From positions 1 through 64,000 of the forward strand of contig CAMVAP010000004.1 of assembly GCA_947165485.1 (NCBI GenBank): a stretch of 64,000 nucleotides of DNA, written 5' to 3'. Of this stretch, positions 43,707 to 52,188 are shown in pieces. Each line of letters starts with the position of its first letter. Positions within the stretch are counted from its first letter, which is position 1. The position numbers and the translations under genes were made by a program. This DNA comes from an uncultured Prevotellaceae bacterium. Its GTDB lineage: Bacteria > Bacteroidota > Bacteroidia > Bacteroidales > Muribaculaceae. A model generated the notes under the pieces. It did no database searches. It had not been told where the DNA came from and saw nothing but the letters and a program-made list of their open reading frames with translations.

Positions 43707-44606
43707 ATGCCAACGTTGACTGTCTTTACACCAGCATATAATCGTGCACATACTCTACAAAGAACTTATGATAGTTTGTGCCGCCAGACCAGCAAGGACT
43801 TTTGCTGGTTAATCATAGATGACGGCTCAACCGATAATACTCGTCAAGTTGTTGACGGTTGGATTAAAGAAGGTTTGATACCAATCCGTTATATCTATCA
43901 GCAGAATCAAGGAATGCATGGTGCGCACAACACGGCCTACCAAAATATTGATACGTTGCTCAATGTGTGCATCGATAGTGATGATTATATGCCAGACGAT
44001 GCTGTAGAAAGTATCCTTAACTGTTGGCAAGGTCAGCATGATGATCATATTGCTGGTATTATCGGACTAGATATTACTATTGAAGGAAACCTAATTGGTA
44101 CGCCATTTCCAAATGACATGAAAACCACAACTGTTTATGGCTTTTATGAATCAGGAGGAGAGGGTGACAAAAAAATGGTTTATCGGACTGACGTGATTAC
44201 TCGATACCCTGAATATCCTATATTTAAAGGCGAGAAATATGTGGGTCTAGCATACAAAACTATGCTTATAGATCAGGATTACAAAATGCTGACGCTTAAT
44301 CACCCATTAGTTATTGTGGACTATCAACCCGAAGGTTCAAGCTACAATATGTATAAGCAATATTGGAATAATCCTCGGGGCTTTGCCTTTTTCAGGAAAG
44401 CAGAAATGAAAGTAGCAAATAAACTAATGCGCAAATTACAGATCTGTACACATTATGTTTCGAGTAGTATTATTAGCAAGAATTGGCATTTTATCCGAGA
44501 GAGTCCCCAAAAATGGCTCACTTTTTTCTGTATACCAAGTGGAGTGGCATTGTATTTCTTGATTTGGTATAAGGTTAAGATAAATGCTAAGATGAAAATT
44601 GACTAG
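43707..44606 (+). CDS. Family 2 glycosyltransferase, paralogue of 40664
   Basis: A 299-residue GT-A enzyme. The track begins at a TTG (43692); the ATG at 43707 gives MPTLTVFTPAYNRAHTLQ, aligning exactly with the paralogue at 40664. It has IDDGSTDNT and CIDSDDYMPDDAVE. With 42579 it forms the second GT4-GT2 cassette. The gene is more AT-rich than most of the locus. Confidence 0.87.
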   Translation: MPTLTVFTPAYNRAHTLQRTYDSLCRQTSKDFCWLIIDDGSTDNTRQVVDGWIKEGLIPIRYIYQQNQGMHGAHNTAYQNIDTLLNVCIDSDDYMPDDAVESILNCWQGQHDDHIAGIIGLDITIEGNLIGTPFPNDMKTTTVYGFYESGGEGDKKMVYRTDVITRYPEYPIFKGEKYVGLAYKTMLIDQDYKMLTLNHPLVIVDYQPEGSSYNMYKQYWNNPRGFAFFRKAEMKVANKLMRKLQICTHYVSSSIISKNWHFIRESPQKWLTFFCIPSGVALYFLIWYKVKINAKMKID

Positions 44607-44620
44607 CAAAGATATTCATT

Positions 44621-45190
44621 ATGGAACTTTTTTTTAATAAAGCAATACTGGAAGATTTGTACCGATACGAGGGTGATGGATGTAAAAGTTTATTTACAAA
44701 GTTGAGGTATGTATTCTGTGTGCCAGGGTTTACATATATTTTTTTCTTTCGCCATGTTTCGCAATCATCCAATAAATTGACTAGACTATTTTGGAATATA
44801 TGCCTTCAATTTACAAAAATAATCACACATATTCAAATTCCTCCGACAACTTCAATCGGTAGGGGTTTCAGAATAGTTCATTTTGGACATATTGTTGTGA
44901 ACCCAGAAGTGATCATAGGAAAGAATTTTAATATCTCACAAGGGTGTCTTATTGGAAATGCCCAAGGCAAACATGAAGGAATCCCCATAATAGGGGACAA
45001 TGTATGCATGAACGCAAATGCAATTATTGTTGGAAATGCCAAAATAGGAAATAATGTCCTTATTGCTCCTGGTGCATTTGTGAATTTCGATGTGCCCGAT
45101 AATTCAATTGTTATAGGCAACCCGGGTCGGGTGATTCCACGTGATAGTTCACCAACTTCAAAGTATATCGTCTATCCTCTCAGGGACTAG
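44621..45190 (+). CDS. Left-handed beta-helix acetyltransferase (serine acetyltransferase-like)
   Basis: A 189-residue cytosolic protein. The N-terminal half is helical. From about 85 hexapeptide repeats run (IGRGFRIVHFGHIVVNPEVIIGKN), with the acetyltransferase-type GNAQGKHEGIPIIGDNV, ending IGNPGRVI. It resembles CysE/WcaB-type capsule O-acetyltransferases using acetyl-CoA. It is one of the most AT-rich genes in the window, perhaps acquired separately. It likely acetylates a sugar before polymerisation. Confidence 0.8.
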   Translation: MELFFNKAILEDLYRYEGDGCKSLFTKLRYVFCVPGFTYIFFFRHVSQSSNKLTRLFWNICLQFTKIITHIQIPPTTSIGRGFRIVHFGHIVVNPEVIIGKNFNISQGCLIGNAQGKHEGIPIIGDNVCMNANAIIVGNAKIGNNVLIAPGAFVNFDVPDNSIVIGNPGRVIPRDSSPTSKYIVYPLRD

Positions 45191-45247
45191 TAAAGAAATA
45201 ATATTTATAAGAAATCATTTGTAATTGCATTATTAGGTTTCGATTAA

Positions 45248-46366
45248 ATGAAAAAAATATTTAGGGTTTCTACGGTGCCGCAATCGTTGAGTTCGTTTTG
45301 CCGGGGCATATTGAAGGAGTTGTCACGGGAATATGAGGTCGTTGCGGTATCATCACCGGGAGCGACACTCGATGAAGTGGGCGCTCGCGAGGGCGTCAGG
45401 ACGATTGCTGTGCCAATGGAACGGCACATCTCCTTGATCAATGACTTGAAGTCCTTGTGGCGTATGTGGCGCTTGATGAGGCGGGAACGTCCCGACATGG
45501 TACACTCGATGACCCCCAAGGCGGGTCTTATCAGCATGATGGCTGGTTGGCTGACCGGCGTGCCCGTGCGTGTGCACACTTTCACTGGACTGGTGTGGCC
45601 CACGACGTCAGGCTTCAAGCGCCGTGTACTCATGGCAACCGACTGGATCACATGTGCATGTGCAACACACGTTATCCCCGAGGGCGAAGGGGTCAAGAGC
45701 GACCTGTTGAATCACCATATCACCCGCAAACCTATCAAGGTGCTCGGTTATGGCAATGTGAAAGGCATCGATCTGGAACGTTTTGATCCCCAGCAATTCC
45801 CAGCCCAACCACATGAGGGGTTCACGTTCGTCTTTGTGGGTCGCATTGTTCGCGACAAAGGCATCAACGAGTTGGTTGCTGCTTTTGACAAGTTGCATCA
45901 AGAGCGTCAAGATGTACGATTGGTCCTGATCGGCCCTCGTGAAGATGATATAGATCCTGTTTCACCCGCCACACTTGAGCGCATCAACCAGGGAATGGGC
46001 ATTGAGGCGGTGGGCCGTCAGAGTGATGTGCGCCCTTACTATGCCGAAGCCGATGCTTTGGTGTTCCCGAGTTATCGCGAGGGCTTCCCTAATGTGGTCA
46101 TCGAGGCCGGAGCCATGGGCTTGCCCAGCATCGTGACCGACATCAATGGGGCTAGAGAAATCATTGTCAATGGCCAGAACGGAGTCATCATTCCTCCTCG
46201 TGATGAGCAGGCGCTATACGAGGCAATGAAGCACTTCGTTGAGCACCCCGACCAGATTGCGACACTGGCCCGCAATGCCCGCCCACTCATCGCCTCACGC
46301 TATGAGCAAGGCTATGTGCGTCGGTGCCTCTATGATTTCTACCACGAGATTCTAAACGACAAATAA
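45248..46366 (+). CDS. Family 4 glycosyltransferase
   Basis: A 372-residue GT-B enzyme of the type usually found just before the initiating sugar transferase in Bacteroidetes capsule loci. It shows VSTVPQSLSSF near the start, HSMTPKAGLISMMAGW (about 97-112), FVGRIVRDKGINEL and the donor site FPSYREGFPNVVIEAGAMGLP (near 276). It probably adds the second sugar onto the lipid-linked first sugar, given its place next to the phosphoglycosyl transferase. Confidence 0.88.
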   Translation: MKKIFRVSTVPQSLSSFCRGILKELSREYEVVAVSSPGATLDEVGAREGVRTIAVPMERHISLINDLKSLWRMWRLMRRERPDMVHSMTPKAGLISMMAGWLTGVPVRVHTFTGLVWPTTSGFKRRVLMATDWITCACATHVIPEGEGVKSDLLNHHITRKPIKVLGYGNVKGIDLERFDPQQFPAQPHEGFTFVFVGRIVRDKGINELVAAFDKLHQERQDVRLVLIGPREDDIDPVSPATLERINQGMGIEAVGRQSDVRPYYAEADALVFPSYREGFPNVVIEAGAMGLPSIVTDINGAREIIVNGQNGVIIPPRDEQALYEAMKHFVEHPDQIATLARNARPLIASRYEQGYVRRCLYDFYHEILNDK

Positions 46367-46367
46367 T

Positions 46368-46985
46368 GTGAATAATATTTACAAGAATTATATCAAACGA
46401 GGGCTTGGCTTCTTGTTGGCCCTGCTGGCCTTGCTGTGCTTGTCACCTGTATTGCTGGTGGTAACCATCTGGCTGCATTTCGCCAACAAGGGTGCTGGAG
46501 CTTTTTTCTTTCAGGAGCGACCTGGCAAAGATGGTAGGGTTTTCAAAATCATCAAGTTCAAGACCATGACCGATGAACGTGATGCGACAGGTAAATTGTT
46601 ACCCGACGCACAGCGATTAACCCGCGTTGGCCGTTTTGTGCGCTCAACCAGCATCGACGAGCTCCCTCAACTGTTCAATGTTTTGAAGGGTGACATGGCA
46701 CTCATTGGCCCACGTCCCCTGTTGGTTCAATACCTTCCCCTGTATTCCCCACAGCAGGCCCGTCGTCACGAGGTAAGGCCAGGAATTACAGGGTGGGCCC
46801 AATGCCATGGCCGCAACACGTTGTCATGGAGCGAGAAGTTCAGTCTTGACGTGTGGTATGTTGACCATTGCAGTTTCATGACCGACCTCAAGGTGATTTT
46901 CACCACGATTAAGAAAGTGATTATCCGGGACGGTATTTCTCAGGATGGTCAAGCAACAATGGAAATGTTTAACGGAAAAAACTAA
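46368..46985 (+). CDS. Initiating phosphoglycosyl transferase (PglC/WcaJ-like)
   Basis: This 205-residue monotopic membrane enzyme transfers a sugar phosphate to undecaprenyl phosphate, starting the repeat unit. It has one N-terminal membrane segment (14-38), RPGKDGRVFKIIKFKTM, the catalytic Asp-Glu pair in STSIDELPQLFNVLKGDM and GPRPLLVQYLPLY. Its short form matches PglC rather than five-helix WcaJ. The start is GTG (46368): an ATG two bases earlier leads straight into a stop. With a DegT aminotransferase and PglD-like proteins downstream, a di-amino-sugar substrate like bacillosamine is plausible. Confidence 0.9.
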   Translation: MNNIYKNYIKRGLGFLLALLALLCLSPVLLVVTIWLHFANKGAGAFFFQERPGKDGRVFKIIKFKTMTDERDATGKLLPDAQRLTRVGRFVRSTSIDELPQLFNVLKGDMALIGPRPLLVQYLPLYSPQQARRHEVRPGITGWAQCHGRNTLSWSEKFSLDVWYVDHCSFMTDLKVIFTTIKKVIIRDGISQDGQATMEMFNGKN

Positions 46986-48229
46986 TGTATCTTTACGGAG
47001 CAAGCGGACATGCTAAAGTCATCATCGACATCTTGAATGCGTCAGATGTTAAGGTTGATGCATTATTCGACGATGATATGTCAATCACCGAGTTGATGAG
47101 CATCCCGGTGAAACATCAATGGAAGGGAGAGTCCCCTGTGATCATCAGCATTGGTAATAACCTCACTCGCAAGCAGATTGTCGAGAAACTGCATTGTGTG
47201 TATGGTACCGCAATTCATCCATCGGCAGTGGTTTCACCTTGTGCGACAATTGGCGAGGGAACGGTGGTGATGCAAGGGACAATCATTCAAAGTTCAGCGC
47301 ATATAGGGAAACACTGTATTGTGAACACGGGTGCATCAGTCGATCACGAGTGTGTGGTCGAAGACTATGTGCACATATCACCCAAGGCCACCCTGTGTGG
47401 CAATGTCACGGTGGGCGAGGGTGCTTGGATTGGTGCCGCGGCAGTCGTGGCACCGGGAGTGAGGATAGGCAAGTGGAGCATCGTCGGTGCTGGCAGTGTT
47501 GTTGTCAGAGATGTCCCCGATGGGGTCGTTGCCTACGGCAATCCATGCCGAGTGAAATCAGTGCATGCGTCATGTTGCACCAAGCGTATCGCCATCTATG
47601 GCGCTGGTGGATTGGGTCGTGAAGTCGCTGGCGGCATTCAGCGCATCAATCGCGCTGGTATGGGCAACTGGGAACTGGTTGGATTCTATGATGATGCTAA
47701 GCCCATAGGATTCAAGGTGTCTCATTTGGGCGAAGTGCTTGGAGGCATGGACGAGTTGAATACTATGGACGAGCCCCTGGCGCTCGCTATCGCCGTGGGT
47801 ACTCCCACTTCACGCAAGATGATTCACGACCGCATCACAAACCCCATGATCAGTTTCCCCAATCTGATTTCACCTTCATTCAAGGTGCTTGACCCATCCA
47901 CATTCAAGATAGGCGAGGGTAATATCATTCAGGACAATTGCAGTGTGACATGTGATGTCGAGATAGGTGATTACAATGTCCTCAATGGATCCAATGTGAT
48001 GGGCCATGACGTGAAAGTGGGTGACTTCAATGTGATGATGCCAGGAGTGCGTCTCTCTGGAGAAGTGGTTATTGGCAACGGCAACCTGCTGGGCGTGGAC
48101 AGTGTCGTCCTCCAGCGTGTTAAGGTGGGGGATAGCATTACGCTGGGTGCCGGCAGTGTGCTCATGACCAAACCCAAGGATGGATTTACCTACATCGGTG
48201 TGCCTGCCAAGAAATTTGATTTTGAATGA
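46985..48229 (+). CDS. Tandem PglD/NeuD-like acyltransferase fusion
   Basis: The 414-residue protein contains two complete PglD/NeuD-type sugar N-acyltransferases joined head to tail. Unit 1 (1-200) has the Rossmann-like start MYLYGASGHAKVIID and a left-handed beta-helix with the catalytic-type His in SVDHECVVEDY. Unit 2 (about 202-414) restarts with RIAIYGAGGLGREVAG and ends GVPAKKFDF; its helix has MGHDVKVGDF in the matching place. Unit 2 is closely similar to the separate protein at 55134. Such enzymes transfer an acyl group from CoA to an amino sugar nucleotide; here the donors could be acyl-ACPs (inference). It starts on the last base of the upstream stop. Confidence 0.82.
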   Translation: MYLYGASGHAKVIIDILNASDVKVDALFDDDMSITELMSIPVKHQWKGESPVIISIGNNLTRKQIVEKLHCVYGTAIHPSAVVSPCATIGEGTVVMQGTIIQSSAHIGKHCIVNTGASVDHECVVEDYVHISPKATLCGNVTVGEGAWIGAAAVVAPGVRIGKWSIVGAGSVVVRDVPDGVVAYGNPCRVKSVHASCCTKRIAIYGAGGLGREVAGGIQRINRAGMGNWELVGFYDDAKPIGFKVSHLGEVLGGMDELNTMDEPLALAIAVGTPTSRKMIHDRITNPMISFPNLISPSFKVLDPSTFKIGEGNIIQDNCSVTCDVEIGDYNVLNGSNVMGHDVKVGDFNVMMPGVRLSGEVVIGNGNLLGVDSVVLQRVKVGDSITLGAGSVLMTKPKDGFTYIGVPAKKFDFE

Positions 48230-48263
48230 ATCAGTGAGCAAGTTATCTGCTTGCGAAAATTAA

Positions 48264-49025
48264 ATGATTGATATGCTGATGAATAATAACCCTTTCTCGC
48301 TACAGGAAAAGACCATTCTGGTGACTGGCGCATCGTCGGGCATTGGGCAGGCGACGGCTAACGCATGTGCGGCAATGGGCGCTCGTGTCATCATCACGGG
48401 ACGTTCTCAAGAGCGTTTACTGGTTACCCGTGACTTGTTGGGCTCCCAGTGCGAAGCCATGATTCCAGCCGACTTGACACTTGAAGAGGATGTCAAGAAC
48501 CTGGTCAAGGCTTTACCAGCACTCGATGGTGCTGTGTTGTGTGCCGGCAATTCCACGACGTTGCCGTTGCAGTTTGGCACACGTGAGAAGTTTGACGAGA
48601 TGTTTGACATCAATTTCTTTGCTCCTGTCGAGTTGATGCGGCTGATGTACAAGAAGAAAGTGTTGCAGAAGGGGGCTTCGGTTGTCCTGATTGCCTCGAT
48701 CGGTGGCACGCACAGCTTCATGCCAGGCAACGGCGTGTATGGTGCGTCCAAGGCCGCTCTCAACTCAGTGATGAAGTATGCTGCACGCGAGTATGCCTCT
48801 CGCAAGGTGCGTGTCAACAGCATCTGCCCCGGTATGGTGGATACACCGCTCATTCATCGTGGCACGATCACCGAGGAGCAGCTTGCCGAGGATGCCAAAC
48901 GTTATCCGCTGGGGCGCTATGGCCGTCCCGAGGACATTGCCAACGGTGCCGTTTATCTCCTGAGCGATGCTTCCAGCTGGCTGACTGGGCATGATTTGGT
49001 CATTGATGGTGGCTTTTCGATATAG
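48264..49025 (+). CDS. Short-chain dehydrogenase/reductase, FabG-like
   Basis: A 253-residue NAD(P)-dependent SDR with TGASSGIG (21-28), the catalytic set Ser145, Tyr159 and Lys163 (YGASK), and a C-terminus GHDLVIDGGFSI as in FabG-type ketoacyl reductases. ATGs at 48264, 48276 and 48282 are all possible starts. It may reduce a 3-ketoacyl-ACP made by the KASIII enzymes downstream, or a keto sugar. It precedes the promoter at 49041, so it may be expressed with the glycosyltransferase part. Confidence 0.8.
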   Translation: MIDMLMNNNPFSLQEKTILVTGASSGIGQATANACAAMGARVIITGRSQERLLVTRDLLGSQCEAMIPADLTLEEDVKNLVKALPALDGAVLCAGNSTTLPLQFGTREKFDEMFDINFFAPVELMRLMYKKKVLQKGASVVLIASIGGTHSFMPGNGVYGASKAALNSVMKYAAREYASRKVRVNSICPGMVDTPLIHRGTITEEQLAEDAKRYPLGRYGRPEDIANGAVYLLSDASSWLTGHDLVIDGGFSI

Positions 49026-49040
49026 ATTTTCGGCTTTTTC

Positions 49041-49071
49041 TTTGTTATTTTAAAAAAAGTGCGTACATTTG
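49041..49071 (+). promoter_or_regulatory. Internal promoter for the acyl-carrier module
   Basis: TTTG (49041-49044), a 19-bp spacer and TACATTTG (49064-49071) match the -33/-7 consensus. The first acyl carrier gene starts 70 bp later, so the acyl module can be transcribed separately. Confidence 0.65.
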
Positions 49072-49141
49072 TCCGCTTTTTTCAGTAATAGAGAGCAAGG
49101 CACTATATTTTGGAATTGCAATAACACCTCAAGGACAATAT

Positions 49142-49381
49142 ATGAATATTAAGGAATTTATTGATAATTTTGCTGATCAGTTTGACGATACAGATCGAGC
49201 AGTATTTACCAGTGAAACAAAATTCAAGCAACTCGACGAGTGGTCATCGTTGACCGCTTTATCCATTATAGCCATGGTCGATGACGAGTATGATGTCATC
49301 ATCAAGGGTAACGATATCATTAATTCAGAGACCATTCAGGATTTATTTGAAGTTGTTAAGAATCTGAGCGATAACGCTTAA
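49142..49381 (+). CDS. Acyl carrier protein, WSSL type (ACP1)
   Basis: A 79-residue acidic four-helix protein. The phosphopantetheine site reads DEWSSLTAL: Ser36 is in place but the usual Asp before it is Ser. It is strikingly like ACP3 at 55931 (shared NFAD, TKF or TRF, EWSSL, IAMVD, EYDV). It would carry an acyl chain as a thioester during synthesis of the glycan acyl group. ACP2 follows after 27 bp. Confidence 0.82.
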   Translation: MNIKEFIDNFADQFDDTDRAVFTSETKFKQLDEWSSLTALSIIAMVDDEYDVIIKGNDIINSETIQDLFEVVKNLSDNA

Positions 49382-49408
49382 GGTCTCCGATATAACCAGA
49401 CATCTTTT

Positions 49409-49642
49409 ATGATAGAATCGCGGGTAAAAGAAATCATCGCCCGAGTGCTCAATGTGGATGTTGACAGGGTGACCTGCCAGCTTTCATCTGGCGATATTCC
49501 CGAGTGGGATTCTGTGGGCAATCTTGCGATTATCAGTACAATAGAACAAGAGCTGGAGGTTGAATTCCCGCTTGAAGACCTTTTTGACTTGACGTCGGTT
49601 CAATCTTTGATCGACGAGGTCACTCGACTCACCAATGTTTGA
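49409..49642 (+). CDS. Acyl carrier protein, WDS type (ACP2)
   Basis: A 77-residue acidic protein with site PEWDSVGNL, Ser35 as the phosphopantetheine attachment residue, and EQELEVEFPLEDL as helix III. It is closer to polyketide or glycan-type carriers than to housekeeping AcpP. Its 3' end overlaps the ligase gene by 8 bp, implying that the ligase loads this carrier. Confidence 0.83.
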   Translation: MIESRVKEIIARVLNVDVDRVTCQLSSGDIPEWDSVGNLAIISTIEQELEVEFPLEDLFDLTSVQSLIDEVTRLTNV

Positions 49643-51104
49643 TGCTACCCACAGCCCTGTGCTGTGCGCAATCACTAGACATGCCACCGTTACCCCCGAT
49701 AAGGTCGCACTTATCGAGGGGCAGAACCGCATCACTTACGGTCAACTCGTGACCAATATCGAGGCTGCGGCCCGTTTCCTGCACTCGATTAACGTCACCA
49801 CGGGCGATTACATCGTGCTGGCGGCACGCAAGGAGGTGGAATTTGTTTACCTCTATCTTGCCGCCCATTTATTGGGGGGTGTCAATGTGGTGATCGACCC
49901 CGCTTCACCACAGGACCGCCTGGACTATATCCTGGGCATTGTCAAGCCTGTGGCTCTGTTCGGCATTGATGATAATGTTGGCGCTACTCATTGCATTGCC
50001 TATAATGACATTGACTTGAGTGACAGGGTGGGGAAGAATATCGATTTACCCCAGATCGATGCCACCAGTGTCGCCGATGTGATGTTCACGACAGGCACAA
50101 CAGGTGTGCCCAAGGGGGTGTGCCTCTCTCATGCCAATATAGCAGGGTCGGCAATCAATATCAATGCCTTTATCGGCACCCATGACGACGATGTCGAGGC
50201 GCTGGGCTTGCCCTTGAGCCATTCATTCGGGCTGGGCCGTCTGCGTTGCATTCTCATGGCCGGGGGAACGATTGTTCTGGTGGGCAACTTTGCCAACCTC
50301 AAGACTTTTTTCACCGTGATGGAGCAGGAGCATGTGACGGGTTTTGGAATGGTGCCCGCGGTGTGGCAGTACATCAAGCGCCTGAGTGGCACGCGCATTG
50401 GCAAGTTTGCCCACCAGTTGCGTTACATCGAGGTGGGCAGTGCGGCCTTGCCCATCCAGGACAAGCGTCTGCTCATGGAATTGTTCCCCACGACACGCCT
50501 GTGTGTCCATTATGGCTTGACCGAGGCTTCTCGGGCAATATTCACCGAGTTGCACTCCGATGCAAGCCGACTGGAATCGATTGGCCGTCCAGTGTCTTCT
50601 CTGGTCGATGTCAGCATCCTGGACGAGCATGGCAATCAACTGCCTGACGGACAAGAGGGAGAACTATGCGTGAAAGGTAACATGGTAACGCGGTCTTACT
50701 ACTTACAACAAGACAATCAGGAGGCTTTCTTCGGTGAATGGTTCCGTACCGGCGATTGGGGACACCGCGATAGTGATGGCTATTTTTATCTCACGGGTCG
50801 CAAGAAGGAACTCATCAATGTGGGCGGCGAGAAGGTCAGTCCCGCAACCATCGAGGATGCGATACGTTCCCTGGGCATAGACGATTGTGCCTGTGTAGCC
50901 ATCCCCGATCCTAAAGGTGTCCTGGGCGAGGTGCCCAAGGCTTTCCTGGTCAAGAATGCTGGTGACAGGCCCGCAATCGAGGAATTGCAGCGTCAACTGG
51001 CCCAACGCTTGCCCGCTCATGAGATTCCGGTCCAGTGGGAATGGATCGACCAGATACCACGATCGGCTTCGGGCAAAATACAACGACTTAAATTGAAACA
51101 CTAG
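49635..51104 (+). CDS. AMP-forming acyl-ACP/CoA ligase
   Basis: A 489-residue ANL-family enzyme that activates a carboxylic acid as the acyl-AMP and passes it to a thiol. It has the P-loop FTTGTTGVPKG (151-161), YGLTEAS, the hinge region FRTGDWG and YLTGRKKELINVGGEKV, and the C-terminal catalytic Lys481 (SASGKIQ). The overlap with ACP2 suggests a carrier protein, not CoA, is the acceptor. The acid is unknown; a short or hydroxylated acid fits the setting. Confidence 0.87.
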   Translation: MFDATHSPVLCAITRHATVTPDKVALIEGQNRITYGQLVTNIEAAARFLHSINVTTGDYIVLAARKEVEFVYLYLAAHLLGGVNVVIDPASPQDRLDYILGIVKPVALFGIDDNVGATHCIAYNDIDLSDRVGKNIDLPQIDATSVADVMFTTGTTGVPKGVCLSHANIAGSAININAFIGTHDDDVEALGLPLSHSFGLGRLRCILMAGGTIVLVGNFANLKTFFTVMEQEHVTGFGMVPAVWQYIKRLSGTRIGKFAHQLRYIEVGSAALPIQDKRLLMELFPTTRLCVHYGLTEASRAIFTELHSDASRLESIGRPVSSLVDVSILDEHGNQLPDGQEGELCVKGNMVTRSYYLQQDNQEAFFGEWFRTGDWGHRDSDGYFYLTGRKKELINVGGEKVSPATIEDAIRSLGIDDCACVAIPDPKGVLGEVPKAFLVKNAGDRPAIEELQRQLAQRLPAHEIPVQWEWIDQIPRSASGKIQRLKLKH

Positions 51105-51108
51105 ATAT

Positions 51109-52170
51109 ATGTCACAGTTAACAATCAATAATGTGCGCATTGCGGGCATGAGTGCCTGTGTACCGGCAACCGTAGAGGATAACCTGATGCTTCCCATCTA
51201 CAAGGATCAGAACGAGGCGCTCAAGGTCATCGCCTCAACCGGAATTGAGCGTCATCACAAGGTAGAGCCTGGCACGACTGCATCCGACCTCACTGTCAAG
51301 GCGGTCGAGGGCTTGCTGGTTAAGATGAATTGGGAACCCCAAGACATTGATTGCTTTGCCTATGTCTGCACCTCCCGAGACTATATCGCACCACAAACGG
51401 CTTGCGTCCTCCAGGACCGTCTGCACTTGCGCAGCGATTGTTGCGTCTTTGATTTGCCCTTCGGTTGCTCGGGGTGGGTCTATGGCATGAGCATCGTCGG
51501 CTCGATGATGTCCCATGGCACGTTCAAGCGGGCGATACTTGTTGCCGCCGAGACCAATACCCTCAACCGCAACCAGCGTGACACGACGGTGCGCCCTCTG
51601 TTTGGTGATGCTGCTACGGCTACCGCGCTGGAGTTTGATCCCGAGCACTCGCGCCCCATGCATTTCATGTATGGTGTCGATGGCAGTGGTTTTGAGGCGG
51701 TATGGGCTCCCTATGGAGGAATGCGTAACCCCGTTACCCATGAGGCGCTTGAGGAGAAAGAAGTGTCTCCTGGCGTCTTCAGGCGTGGCATCGACATGGT
51801 TGTTAACGGCATGGATGTTTTCGGTTTTGCCATCAAGCAGCCCCCGCGTTCACTCAAGGAACTGATCGAGACGTTCAATATCGATGTCAACACGGTGGAC
51901 CTCTTGTTGCTGCATCAGGCCAACAAGTTTATTGACGAGAAGATCCGCAAGGCGATAAAGATTCCGCCCGAGAAGACCCCCTATTGCCTGGAGGAGTACG
52001 GCAATGTCACCAGCGCGTCTATTCCCTTGACCATGGTGACGCGTTGCAGCCAGCAGCTCACGGGAGAGGAACAGCACTGTGTGGCCTGTGGATTTGGTGT
52101 GGGACTGGCCTGGGCCAGCATGGAGTTTTATGCCGGCCACGTCATGATTCAAGATATCATCACCTATTAA
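51109..52170 (+). CDS. 3-oxoacyl-ACP synthase III family (KASIII-1)
   Basis: A 353-residue thiolase-fold condensing enzyme with the full triad: Cys120 (PFGCSGWVYG), His269 (LLLHQANKF) and Asn299 (EYGNVTSAS). It would condense a starter acyl thioester with a malonyl-type extender, or transfer an acyl group as some KASIII relatives do. It is similar in length and layout to KASIII-2 at 56270 but diverged across the substrate pocket. It is not housekeeping FabH by context. Four bp separate it from the ligase gene. Confidence 0.88.
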   Translation: MSQLTINNVRIAGMSACVPATVEDNLMLPIYKDQNEALKVIASTGIERHHKVEPGTTASDLTVKAVEGLLVKMNWEPQDIDCFAYVCTSRDYIAPQTACVLQDRLHLRSDCCVFDLPFGCSGWVYGMSIVGSMMSHGTFKRAILVAAETNTLNRNQRDTTVRPLFGDAATATALEFDPEHSRPMHFMYGVDGSGFEAVWAPYGGMRNPVTHEALEEKEVSPGVFRRGIDMVVNGMDVFGFAIKQPPRSLKELIETFNIDVNTVDLLLLHQANKFIDEKIRKAIKIPPEKTPYCLEEYGNVTSASIPLTMVTRCSQQLTGEEQHCVACGFGVGLAWASMEFYAGHVMIQDIITY

Positions 52171-52188
52171 ACTCTTGCTTTCACAGCA

